From Bryum argenteum (Eukaryota > Streptophyta > Bryopsida > Bryales > Bryaceae): a stretch of 64,000 bases of DNA. Location: NCBI GenBank assembly GCA_037043015.1, contig CM073322.1:474101-538100 (forward strand), written 5' to 3'. The notes under the pieces were generated by a model. The model made no database searches. It was not told the DNA's origin and saw nothing but the letters and a program-made list of their open reading frames with translations. Positions 23,141 through 34,221 of this stretch are shown here, one piece after another (position 1 is the stretch's first letter; every line of letters begins with the position of its first letter). A program made the translations under genes and the position numbers.

Positions 23141-23371
23141 GTAAGTGATCTCAAATTCAAAAAGAGAAAAAGGGTGACAATCAAACAAACAAAGTGAGTT
23201 ATCCATATTCCATTTTCTGTATGTACAAACCACCAAAGATAAAATAGTAAAGTTGAATAAGATGGGATCGGCCAGGAGCAGAGCACAACCTTCGCAGGGA
23301 GCGAGGGACAGGCTTTGAACTCACGTCTTTTAGCTGTGAATTTGCAAAGTTGTGACCACCTCATGGCCGAT
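23141..23371 (-). mobile_element. SINE-like repeat, copy d (unit 2)
   Basis: Unit 2 counterpart of copy a: same GAGTTCAAAGC B-box variant and same flanks. Confidence 0.42.
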
Positions 23372-23537
23372 GTCTGAAGTTGACAACTTCAGTGTCCTTA
23401 TATGTTATCATTGCTATGAATTTTCTTTCCACTACATTTCGACTTCTAATCAACACTTTCCTATAGCCAGCAAGTATATTCTACCAACAACAATATTTAG
23501 TTTAATGGCATTCACAAAGTGAACCAATGATTGTGCC

Positions 23538-23546
<9 letters not shown>

Positions 23547-23582
<36 letters not shown>
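23547..23582. repeat. (TA)n microsatellite, unit 2
   Basis: Shorter counterpart of the unit 1 TA tract, again ending in CACACATACATACATG and followed by a TTAA MITE. Confidence 0.9.
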
Positions 23583-23591
<9 letters not shown>

Positions 23592-23607
23592 ATACATGAA
23601 TGTTTAA

Positions 23608-23856
23608 CCCCTAAAGGTCCAAGAAAGCGGAAATTGCTTTTTTAAATTTGAGCAGGGAGAGAATTCAGCCAACTTTTACCATTATAATCTCAAAATTGCA
23701 GAAAAATTAACGGTTCAAATTTGACATTCGAGAAAAGGGTCAAGTTAACTTCAAGATCCTACGGTTGGATCTTCTAATCAATGCTTAGATTGAGTTTCTT
23801 TGCACCTGAAGTAGAAGAAGGTTCTTTTTGATAATTTAAATAATTTTGTATCAAGG
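23608..23856. mobile_element. TTAA-type MITE, right end deleted (unit 2)
   Basis: Counterpart of the unit 1 MITE at 8099. The left TTAA and CCCCTAAAGGTCC are present. The last bases of the element plus about 30 bp of flank are gone: unit 1 reads AAGGACCTTTAGGGG here, while this copy jumps from AAGGA to ATCTAAATC. Confidence 0.78.
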
Positions 23857-24100
23857 AATCTAAATCAAATAGTAGGTGTAGCAAAGGTATAACACAAATT
23901 TTGTCAAACATATGATCCAAAAGATTACAATCTCTCAATTCTATGTGATTCACAAAGTGAAATCAATAATTGTGCCTTATATACATATTGGGAAGATTTG
24001 ATAATTATAAAAACAAAGTCAAATCAAAGTTAAATAGAAAGTAAAGCAAATGTTATGAATCCAAACCTAATCAATGCTATGGATCCAAACATGATTAGAG

Positions 24101-24324
24101 GTAAGTGATCTCAAATTCAAAAAGAGAAAAAGGGTGACAATCAGACAAACAAAGTGATTTATCCATATTCCATTTTCTATATGTACAAACCACCTAAGAT
24201 AAAATAGTAGAGTTGCAAAAGGTGGGATCGGCCTGGAGCAGACCACAACCTTCGCAGGGACAGGCTTGGAACTCACGTCTTCCAGCTGTGAATTTGCAAA
24301 GTTGTGACCACCTCATGGCCGATG
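24101..24324 (-). mobile_element. SINE-like repeat, copy e (unit 2)
   Basis: Shares the 11-bp internal deletion of copy c. Unit 2 has no counterpart of copy b, so one of the three internal blocks of unit 1 is absent here. Confidence 0.42.
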
Positions 24325-25856
24325 ATTGAAATTAACAACTTCAAGGTTCTTATATGTTATCATTGCTGTAAATTTTCTTTCCACTATATTTTGACTTCTA
24401 ATCAACACTTTCCTATAGCCAACAAGTATATTCTACCAACAACAATATTCAGTTTGATGGCATTCAGTTTTCTCTCTTCATCAATCTCATTCTAATCAAC
24501 TTTTATCACAACCTTATATTCACCTTGAGCTCAAAACCTTCAATAGTATGTAGATGTAAAACACTTTTAATAAAACAAGGAACTGATCATTAAAAATTTA
24601 GATTCTGTAATGTATAGTTGCAATACCTTCTATGATCTATGGAGACTTTGCAATAGGTTGGAGATTCATCAAGGATGATAAGTGCTTCCTTGAGGCTTAT
24701 TGAGAATTCCCAATTCCACTTCTTACATTTTAAAGGTAGAAGTATACTTTTTAAAATGAGCACATTATTTTATTAAAATCAACTTAACCCCTAAATGGTT
24801 TGACTCATTTGTACAAAAATAAAATGTGAGTGGAGGGCTGGAGGCACAAGATAACTTAGAATTTCGGGGTGCTAGAATGAAGGGGACTTCAACCCTCTTG
24901 GCCACGTTGCAGGGATACTATGTGGAGTGGGTTGCCTCGCACTTCAAACAAAGCTCCACTCCCCAGCCTACAAAGCAGGTTGGGCATGCTCTTAGCAAAC
25001 GGGGATTCTAGAGGCCGTGGGATTGAGAGTCCAAACTTTGTTGAGAGTTCAAGGAAATCTACTGAAAATAGCCAATAAAATATTGTAATTGGAGCCTTTG
25101 GCTGGCCATAGTATGAAGCCTTTAAAGGCCAAACCCAAAGTCCAAAGCTTAGGCCATGAACTCCCACAGCCTCTCAACTTGGACGGCCGTAGTGTGAAGT
25201 CTCCAAAGGCCAAGTCCAAACTCCAAACCCATACCATGATTACCATCTGTTTGGCTTCAATCTACTTATCTAAAGTCCAAAAGTAACTTTTTGACATATA
25301 CCACAAATGTAATTTATTTATTTTTTTCACCATAGAGAAAATAAACTATCCGAAACGTATTCTTTCCTTCAGAATTTTGGCACTTTATATAGTTTTTTTT
25401 TTTTTAAGAACCCTTACTTGTACTGTATGAGTTCCTAAATTTCTAGAGGAGTAGTGTTTCTTTACTTTTCTCAACCAATTTAGAATACCACCTCGATTGT
25501 CCTTGTCGTAATTATTCTTTCAAGCTGACATGCTATAGTATTAGGAACAAGCACGATAACACAGGACATGCCAGAATGTCTGACCATACACATTTAAATG
25601 CTTGGCACACAAATCCAAAAAAGGGTATAAAAAGCCCCTTTGTTAATTGAAAACAAGTAGAGGCCGCATCATGATCTCTCTTCCATCATCATCAACGTCC
25701 AATATTTCGCCAGTTTTTGAATATTTTAGAAACAAATTTTGTCGGCCTCTTGACCATAGTTTGGGTTTTGCAAAATGCATGACACTGAGAAGCCGTTGCC
25801 TTGGTCAAAAATTGCTACAAGATAGGCCATTTGGAGAGTGACGGCGAGTGAACTTT

Positions 25857-26111
25857 AACCCCAATTCCGTTAAAATGGCATTATTCCGGTAAAATGGCAC
25901 ACCTCAACTTTCTGAACTGCAGTTCAAAAACCATGTGATTTAACAGAATTTTAAGGTTATATTACGGAAAATGAGTGACAATGTATATAAAGAAGTGATA
26001 TTACAAAAAAATTTGATATTACAATATACATCTTTTTGTATGAGCACAAATGTAAGATCCACTGTGACAAAATGGCACATGGCATAGTGCCATTTTAATG
26101 GAATTGGGGTT
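25857..26111. mobile_element. MITE with AACCCCAATTC ends, unit 2
   Basis: Counterpart of the unit 1 element at 11080, with the same CTTT flanks (25853-25856 and 26112-26115) and a few substitutions. Its presence in units 1 and 2 but not 3 dates the insertion relative to the duplications or to later conversion. Confidence 0.72.
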
Positions 26112-26671
26112 CTTTAGCTTCTACAGTGAAGGCTCGAGAGGCCGAAACTATGGATTACAGCAATTTGATTGGTTGAAATCGAGAGCCTCTTATCTTTTGG
26201 CCATAGTGTGAAGTGGCCCAAAAAGAAAATGAACCGCTTGAATCATTTATACGGGTTGGATGTCTCCATATTGCATGGAAGCCACCCTCACCCTCAAATA
26301 AAAGTGACCCGATTGGAGTATTCATGGGGAGAGGTTCTAAGGGACGCTTTACATGAGGAGTCAAGGTCAACAAATCTTCAAGCCAATTTACTCACGTTCT
26401 TAGCCCAATTGGCTCCATGGGCCACGTGGAGGACACATTAATCAATTAACAAGAAAACGGTAAGACCGAAATGACTTTGTCCTTAATATATTAAAGCTTA
26501 ACAAAAAAAATAGAATTTAATTATACACAAAGCTCGACTGCCACCAGCCCTACTCCTGTAGCTACTTTGGCAACGTCTTGCACGAATTTCATGTGACCCA
26601 GTGCGAGGGCTGTCTCGCTCTTCAGAGAATGCAGCCGACACCCACTTTGCCAAGAGCAGAATCTGCAAGTA

Positions 26672-27077
26672 CGGTCAGCGTACCTATTTCCGACCGCCTT
26701 CCTAAAACCGAACTCTATAAGCTCATATTAAACCGAGCATCCCACTACCCAAAGTCGACCTCAACTACAACTTGCCTCTCACACAAATGCCAGGTGGTTT
26801 CCTCCCTTTGGGTGGTTCTTGTCCACATGTGGGTTGGTGTGTGATGGACATTAAGGAATGAAACGCACGGTTTAATGCCCACCTATGCCCCATTATAGGA
26901 GTCTACTTGTCTCCCACTTTGGAAATTTATAATAAATGGAGAATTATTAAGAAAATTATGATTCAACTTGGTCTATCTTTCTACTCTATTTGCTAATGTG
27001 AGGAAAAAAGTTCATGTTCTAATTTTATGAAGAACTACAAGAACCCCTTAAAAGCTCGGGAATAGGCAGGTTGACCT
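26672..27077. mobile_element. TA-flanked MITE, 406 bp (Tc1/mariner-like target)
   Basis: Ends CGGTCAGCGTACCTATT and, inverted, AGGTCAACCTGCCTATT form an imperfect terminal inverted repeat. Flanked by TA (26670-26671, 27078-27079). Unit 1 reads GCAAG-TA-GTGTTGAAACG with a single TA at the same place, so the insertion is exact and unique to unit 2. No coding capacity. A TA duplication suggests the Tc1/mariner superfamily. Confidence 0.78.
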
Positions 27078-27339
27078 TAGTGTTCAAACGAAAGAATGCA
27101 AACATGTGCTTGATGCTGTGCATACCAAGTGTTCCATTCTGTTCAGCATGCATTGTTGCACACATGGCTGCTTCTGGGCATCCGAAAGTTGTGCCTCCTG
27201 CCCGAGCGTGACCCTGCCCCCACCGCCTGGGTCCCGAGGCGTTAATAATCAGAGCATGCTAACTCCTTGATGTCGGGCCTATTACCGTAGATCTGAGCAG
27301 TTTTCTTCAAGCGCAGGTTTTGAGTATGCTACTCAGGAT

Positions 27340-28791
27340 CTAGGGTATATAACAAATGCTGCTGATGAAGAGTATCCAACTCAAAAAAAACTGCACCAAT
27401 CCAGCCCATACACAGAAATTGATGAGGTCTCCGCCTCGGGCCTTACAAATCTCATTGCAATCGCTCATATCCGCAATGAGATTGTTCTTAAGACCTCCTG
27501 AAAATAGTTCGAAAGAAATGAGATGCAGGACGAGGAGCCTCAGTGCTGGGACCATCAGAAACGCCGATCTATTATTCAAAAGTGACAGCCTATTGTGCAT
27601 TCGAGTTTTTATAGACTTACCCACCCAATCTGTGATGCCCATAAGGGCGGCCATCTCCACAATTCCAGTGAGAGCACACAGCCAGAAGCCTCTCGCTGTC
27701 ATAAGGGGGCCATAGCTTCCCCCCAATAGAAGCCCTACAATCGCTACTTGGGTCATTGACAATGCCGTAGAAATACTTAGAATTCCTCCAATGATGACCG
27801 CAGAATTACTTGCCTCTCTTTTTGGGTCATGGAAAAATAACAACAGAACTGCAAGGAACACCTCGAGACTGTAGAATACAAGCATCACCCAAAAGCACTC
27901 TCGAAGACGGGAGTAGCAGACAGATCCCTCTGTGCAACCACTGCTCTCAGCAAAAGAGTGGAGATAGACGTCCATGATCAAATAGCCCACCAAGACGCTC
28001 TTGACCACGGAGACAAATATGTAACGAGAACGCACAAAAATGTCGAACATCTTCTGTTGGCTTGCGCAGACCAATATCGTCTCCAGCAAGCCGAGCCCCA
28101 AGCATGTCCAGAACACATTGGCTGTCATCACACTCCCAAATCCGCCAAGGACGAGAGATAAAAACATAGCACTCATGGATCCCAAGCCAAGGCGCCATGC
28201 CACCAGCCCGTCAATGCCCCCCAAGACACGGCCACATCTAATCAGCACGCCACCAAAGCGCCCCAAGGCAACGCCTACGCGCACGCGCAGGCGCAGGCGG
28301 CTATTGCCCACCATCAGTACCATGTCGCCACTCCTCGACGGATTATCGTATATCAGGCAAGCAACGATGGTCTCAAGAAAGTTGAGGAGCACCATCACCC
28401 CAAAGCAGACTCGTAAAACGGAGTAGCAGCCTTCACAATCATCATTCAAAACTTCAGAGGGTAGCGTCTGGTTGATATATAACGTGGAAAGTCTGTGTAA
28501 AGATCCAATCCAAGAAAAGATTATGTAACTTCCACGACGCAGCTCCTGGTCTTCGATGAATCTCAAGGCTAGGAGTGCAGGAATCCCAGTCCAGATGTAT
28601 GTGATGGCTTCGTAGTCAGTAAAGCTACGTTTATCTTTTAGGTGACCCCAGTATCTGATAGTAAGGATACTCACGATCGCAATCATACCATGAATGATCA
28701 CGAAGGCAACATGCCAACGAGCCAGCACACGGATTGGCTCCATCGTTAGTCTGTCTCCACTCCAGCCGGCCAGGATACGTCCACTCACCAT
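27340..28791 (-). CDS. Unrecognised multi-pass membrane protein, copy 2
   Basis: Intact frame of 483 codons from ATG 28791, the longest of the three copies. Compared with copy 1 it has 17 more N-terminal residues (MVSGRILAGWSGDRLT...) and an expanded basic stretch (RLRLRVRV) in a loop near the middle, from a CGCACGCGCAGGCG microsatellite-like tract. The paired R-x-C-F-x-V-M and M-T-A-x-x-F-W-x-C motifs are kept. Codon 3 onward reads GTGAGTGG, a donor-like sequence. No paralogue outside this locus is visible in the window. Confidence 0.62.
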   Translation of the reverse strand: MVSGRILAGWSGDRLTMEPIRVLARWHVAFVIIHGMIAIVSILTIRYWGHLKDKRSFTDYEAITYIWTGIPALLALRFIEDQELRRGSYIIFSWIGSLHRLSTLYINQTLPSEVLNDDCEGCYSVLRVCFGVMVLLNFLETIVACLIYDNPSRSGDMVLMVGNSRLRLRVRVGVALGRFGGVLIRCGRVLGGIDGLVAWRLGLGSMSAMFLSLVLGGFGSVMTANVFWTCLGLGLLETILVCASQQKMFDIFVRSRYIFVSVVKSVLVGYLIMDVYLHSFAESSGCTEGSVCYSRLRECFWVMLVFYSLEVFLAVLLLFFHDPKREASNSAVIIGGILSISTALSMTQVAIVGLLLGGSYGPLMTARGFWLCALTGIVEMAALMGITDWVGKSIKTRMHNRLSLLNNRSAFLMVPALRLLVLHLISFELFSGGLKNNLIADMSDCNEICKARGGDLINFCVWAGLVQFFLSWILFISSICYIP

Positions 28792-30873
28792 CACCGTTCA
28801 AGATGGTCGATACAGACTAGATATTCACAGGTGCCCCAACTTTGACCATCAATTCCGAAATCAGTCAAAATGATCTACACGCGAATCAAGTCACTCGCTG
28901 ACTACGACCACCAAATTCCTTAAAGAGCACACGTCCCGCAACCCCGAATTATCCCCTAACCGCTCATACCCTGAATCTCTACACAGTGGTGTTCCAGAAC
29001 TCCTGGATGCACCTGCAAGATTCGATCTCTGCTCGAGCGATCTCCTTGGCAGCAAAGTACTCCTTTCAGAGGTGACCCACTCTATCAGCACTCACTTGAC
29101 CATCGCTACTACAGAACCGTAAGTGAAGCATCGGGCGAAAGCATGAAAGGAGGAGTTCGGAGGGACGCTCTTCACATAATTTGCTGTATACGTGCGAAGA
29201 AACGAGTTCTAGGTTTTCTGTCGGTACGCGTACAAGTGGAGGAAGCGACCTGATAACTGCCTTGTGAGATACCGTAGGAAGCGTGTAGAATAGCGATTCT
29301 TGACATGCTGACCGATTCTCCAAGTGACATGGCCATTTGTTACTCGATGTGGTCCCGCAAGCTACTACCATAGAAGGTAATTATATCTTGAGCAAGCAAG
29401 ACTTGTCTGATCAAGGACGTGTGCACATTTCAAGCCCACGCTCTGAGTCTTTGCTGCTTCAAGTTGCAAATCCCCCCAAGTGCTCCGTAATCAACAGTTT
29501 CACTAATTAGTATAATAACGTGCGTATGTTATAGTTCATTCATCAGAATGATGATATATTGCCGAGAGCAGAATTTGCTAGTACTGTTAAAACGCGAAAA
29601 AGGAAACATGTTGTTGATTTCTTGCATGCCAATGTCCCATCCTGCAGAATTGAGGATGCAGAATTGTATACTTCGGCACGAAAGAGTTGAGTGACATGTT
29701 CCTGCCCGAGCATGTGAAATTGTGAATAGTGCAACACCATGTATATTATGTTAGGTACTCTAGTTTATATCAGTATAATACTGTAGTGGCGCCTACTACC
29801 AATTGCATGCGAATGCTTCTGGTATGTGGGCCGACTGAGGGTGGCCTGCCATGCGGTGGACACTTGTTTACAGTCGTGAAGTGAAGACATTTTTGAGTTG
29901 GCAGGGTGTTGTAACCCCTAAAGTCAACTAAGGACAGAATCTGTCCGTTTTGGCTTTGGTCGGTCCCTAGTTTTCTAAATTTAACTTGTATGAAGTTGGA
30001 ACTATTTGGATGTTGGTTGAGTTTTTGCATATGGATCGGAAAAGTCTTTTTGTGCTATAAAATTCCTCATACTTTAGGAGATATCCACAGCCAAAGTTTG
30101 AAGTTACAATTTGAAAACGCCCCAAAACTGCCCAAAGTGCATTAAATGCTCATTTAGTCTCAAATTCTACCCAAAATCAGTTAAATTGCAGAAACCTCAA
30201 AAATTCCCCATATATATATATGTATATGTATATAATTTATTTTTATTATATTAGTATTATTATTATTATTAGTTTTTTTTTATTTGTATTATTTTAATAT
30301 TCTTTTAAAGTTTTAAAAAAAATCTTTCAAGTTTGATGTTTAGTACATGTATATAAGGTTTCTAGGCATGATCTTACCGTTCAGATTTATGAACCCAATT
30401 ATTTTTCACATGCCATTTTTTGCTCAAAGATTGACCTTTGGGTCTCAATTTCAGCATACATCCATGTGAATAACAAGAATTTCTTTGGAATATAGAGGTC
30501 ATATGAGGGTTAAAAATTGCATGGACATGTTCCAAAGTCACCTAGGAACAAGAATGTAAAGAGCTTCATATTGAATTTCCTTCCAGAAATGTTTGTTTTG
30601 GCCCCCGAAATACTATTTATCCTTTCTTCAACTCAAAAAAAAAAAAAAACAAAAAAAGAAACAAAAAACTTTTTCTTTAACTTTGAACATGAAGATGGCA
30701 CAATTGGTAAGGAATTTGAATATGAGATTTGATATACATATACAAGTCAGGTGCTTGATCCTATGAGTACATACCTAAAAGTGTGTCTACATTTGAAAGT
30801 TTTCACCTTGCATCAAAAGAGGGTAATTTTGAGACTTTTGGTAGTTTTGAGGCTAATCGATTTGTGGGGTTAA

Positions 30874-31237
30874 CCCTTAAACGCCCAAGGTGACCCGAGC
30901 CTGGGTCAACTTCCTACAGAATCTTCTCTGTAGCTCTCACTGTACTCAACTTTTCACTTATATTTTGATGTCAAACTGGTCACCTTCTTGTGAAGCATTT
31001 AAAATGTGAAATTTTACAATTCAAATCACAATTTGTATGAGTGATTTTGTGCTTTGAAAGGATTGTGGTAGGTAGGTAGGGGTTGTACAATAATTGTAGG
31101 AGGTTGCAAGCTCATCATTGATTGGATCATTCATGATGCCCACGTTCAAAAAGTGCACTATTAATGATGCCCAAGTCCAAAAGATGCTGTGATCCAATAC
31201 GCGGCTGCCCAAATCCATATAGCCTCACGTTTAAGGG
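30874..31237. mobile_element. TTAA-type MITE (CCCTTAAACG), 364 bp, unit 2
   Basis: Same element as at 15204, with both TTAA copies intact (30870-30873, 31238-31241). Confidence 0.87.
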
Positions 31238-31519
31238 TTAACTCAAGAAGGCTATAAAATCTGCAAGGCAATTCATAAAAATTTTGAGCTCTAATGACTT
31301 AATGTGCCATTTTGGAGGACATATTATAAAACTGATAGTGTAAAGGTTGTTTTCCCCATGTGCAAAGTCCTTAGTGCCGTAGTGGAGAAGTAAAAACCAG
31401 GGCAGGTCGTTAACTTGTATTTTCAGCTACATTTATGCTCTGATTTGTCTCTAATAAAATATTTAAGTGAAAATAATGGTATTTTCTACATCTATAATAA
31501 AATATTGTTCGGCAATCCT

Positions 31520-31592
31520 TCCTACCCACCAATGTACCAACCTACCAACCTACGAACTTACCAACCTACGAGCTTACCAACCTACCTACCTT
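31520..31592. repeat. (CCTACCAA)n-like minisatellite, unit 2
   Basis: Counterpart of 15846-15917 with one unit rearranged. Confidence 0.78.
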
Positions 31593-31689
31593 CTTTTATG
31601 TATTAAAAAAATATGAATAAAGAGAGAGGAAAAGGGAGAAAACAAACCGTTGAGGAAATGATAGACACGGGATACTTTTTTAAAAGTAC

Positions 31690-31732
31690 CATGTAAAGAC
31701 CTTTCCCGTCGAGACTACGGGAAAAATACTAG
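31690..31732 (+). mobile_element. Helitron-like 3' terminus, unit 2
   Basis: Hairpin TTTCCCGTCGAGACTACGGGAAA, then ATACTAG and T. The stem (CCCGT/ACGGG) is better here than in unit 1. Confidence 0.45.
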
Positions 31733-32121
31733 TTTATAATGAAAGCAAAAATTAGTCCCAAGGCCATGGATTGACCTCTCATTCTTATAACTCTGAATCT
31801 TTGATGTGCAAGCTATGTCACAATTTGACCATTGAAAGTACAAAAGTCTTGACTCCGTGTATAAGTTCATGCGGGCCAATTTAAAGTAATGGACCAATCA
31901 TACTAGGAGACTTTGCCCTCCATTACCCTACGAGGTTCCGTTGAGATCCATTCACTTATACCTATGGTGGTTCTGAAGTTGCTTTGATGACATGAATAGA
32001 AGACGAGAAGTATGATCTTTCAATGGAATCGCACACTGTACTAATATTAACTTAGAGGAGGCATCTCCTTCGTTGATGGGTGGAGTTTAAAGCGAGGACT
32101 GTCATCATAAAGTGTTGTGTA

Positions 32122-32404
32122 TGGTAGGCAGTCCCAAAAGCGCCATAGGACCCAAAAGCGATCTGTCCTCATTTGTAGATTGTGAAGATACAGATGTACC
32201 TCATTTGTATATACCGCATTTGAGTCAGATCTTACTTAGCACTTTGGAATTTTGTATAAAATTCACAAATGCGAATTACATGTTGCAAATTTTTGCAATC
32301 TTCCCGAAAACGTATTTCGAATGTGGTCATAATTTTATTTTGAATTTACTAGTGCTAAAAATAGGTCAGATCTCTTAAGGTGGCGTTTTTAGGACACTCT
32401 ACCT
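32122..32404. mobile_element. TA-flanked MITE, 283 bp
   Basis: Left end TGGTAGGCAGTCCCAAAAGC and inverted right end AGGTAGAGTGTCCTAAAAAC, both continuing CGCCA, flanked by TA (32120-32121, 32405-32406). A 75-bp flank (GGCATCTCCTTCGTTGAT...GTTGTGTA) is present on both sides in direct orientation, so insertion came with, or was followed by, a local duplication. Confidence 0.72.
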
Positions 32405-32550
32405 TAGGCATCTCCTTCGTTGATAGGTGGAGTCTAAAGCGAGGACTGTCATCATAAAGTGTTGTGTACTGTGCTAGCTTTTCAGCAAGGGACATAGAGC
32501 CGGAACAACCAAATCCATCAGCAAGCAAATGAATGCCACCATCTCCTTAA

Positions 32551-33134
32551 CCCTTAATCGTCACCGGTGACCAAACTGGTCACCAAGGTCATTGTTTTTG
32601 CTTTTGGGGTCCGGCACAGTGGTAGGATGCAAATCTTGTCCAAAGGCACCCCTATGCTTTTGTTTTTCCGAATCCAATGCTCCTTCCTGATCGCCTTCTT
32701 GAGGTTTGTGTGATCCGCGCGAAATTGTAGGGGCCACATGATCCCATGGTCAATGCTCTTTGACTTGGCCTTTCCTTTAAATTTTTTGATGGTTTTTTTT
32801 CAAAATAATAAAAAATCTTGATCTTTATTTCTATACCATGCTCTATGATGCCAATTTTCAGAAAAATGACCCAAGGGGGGAAAAACCAAAAAAGCAATAT
32901 GATATTTCTCACTCATGATCAGCAACCAAAACATTTTTTTCTCAACGGTGTCATTTTTTGAGATTTTACCCGATGTGATCGATCATTTTTGCATTGGTCA
33001 TATCACCAAGTTACCTTGATAACCACCGTTTCCGATTCTCAAAATTGTTTTAGCTTCAATGCTGAAATAAGGCCAGAAGATAATGAGGTTGCATTTCTCT
33101 CCAATTTGTGGAAAACAAGGATGTCAATTAAGGG
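32551..33134. mobile_element. TTAA-type non-autonomous element, 584 bp
   Basis: Ends CCCTTAAT / ATTAAGGG with TTAA flanks (32547-32550, 33135-33138). Units 1 and 2 have a single TTAA in identical context (6806-6809, 16581-16584). The left end contains the palindromic GTCACCGGTGAC and then CTGGTCACC. No coding frame of note. Confidence 0.85.
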
Positions 33135-33994
33135 TTAACGAGCTCATATGAATGCTACGAGGTTTCACTTCTCTTGGGGAAGCAGAAGGGCCTATATAGC
33201 ACTATCCACTGGAGACATTAATGCCCATGTCTTCAAAAACAAGAGCAGGATATGCCAAGCCTCGGTAAAGGGATATTGGCTTGGATGCCGTTCATACAAG
33301 AATACAATCTCCCTCATTGCGTCTTTACGGTAGGGAAGGGAAGGTCTTTGTAGCCGGAATTAGAATAGCATGATCGTTTAAGCATAATGACAGTGTTTTG
33401 TTTATAAGAATGTTGTACATGTCGTAGAGTATGTATACTTTAAGAATGTACGCTTGAGATCTGAATAACTTACCTTCGTTTCCATTTATGACACTTTTTT
33501 TTTTGGGAATATGTTTTTTTCTCTACCAATGAGTCAAACCATGTGGGGGTTGAAGAACAATTGCACGTGATGTATGATGTGATGTAAGTCACTCAAAGAA
33601 AAGAACGAAATATAGTGGGGTAAACGACTGCTATAACTTGCATCATGATGATTACTCACAATGTACTTCTGAAAATGCTCTCTTTCACAAATTTGTGTTC
33701 TTAATAACGATTGTGATTCTAACTTTATTGAAGATGTTCTAGTGTTGTATTTGGACTGTAATCTTTCATGTATGTATATAGATTTTGCCAAATATATGTT
33801 TCAAAGGATTACAATCTCTTGTTTCTATGTGATTCACAAAGTGAAATCAATACTTGAACCTTCTAAATATGTATTGGGAAGATTTGAAAGTTATAAGAAC
33901 AAAGTCACATCAAAGTTAAATAGAAGGTAAAACAAATGTTATAGATCCAAACCTAATCAATGTTGTAGATCCAAACATAAATACATGATTAGAG

Positions 33995-34221
33995 GTAAGT
34001 GATCTCAAATTCAAAAAGAGAAACAGGGTGACAATCAAACAAACAAAGTGATTTATCCATATTCCATTTTCTATATGTACAAACCACCAAAGATAAAATC
34101 GTAAAGTTGCAAAAGGTGAGATCGGCCAGGAACAGATCACAACCTTCGTAGGGACAGGCTACTTCGAACTCACGTCTTTGAGCCGTGAATTTGCAAAGTT
34201 GTGATCACCTCATGACCAATG
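33995..34221 (-). mobile_element. SINE-like repeat, copy f (unit 3)
   Basis: Only copy in unit 3. The A-box-like region is mutated (minus strand TTGGTCATGAGGTG), so it is the least promoter-like of the six. Confidence 0.4.

Larger units (their letters stand above)
16268..31934. repeat. Triplicated locus, unit 2
   Basis: Second copy, 15.7 kb, or about 10 kb without the piggyBac insertion at 16895-22594. It matches unit 1 most closely at 22600-27360 and 30560-31930, and unit 3 most closely at about 27370-30560. Extra contents are a 406-bp TA-flanked MITE (26672-27077) and an AT microsatellite near 30210-30310. Confidence 0.85.
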
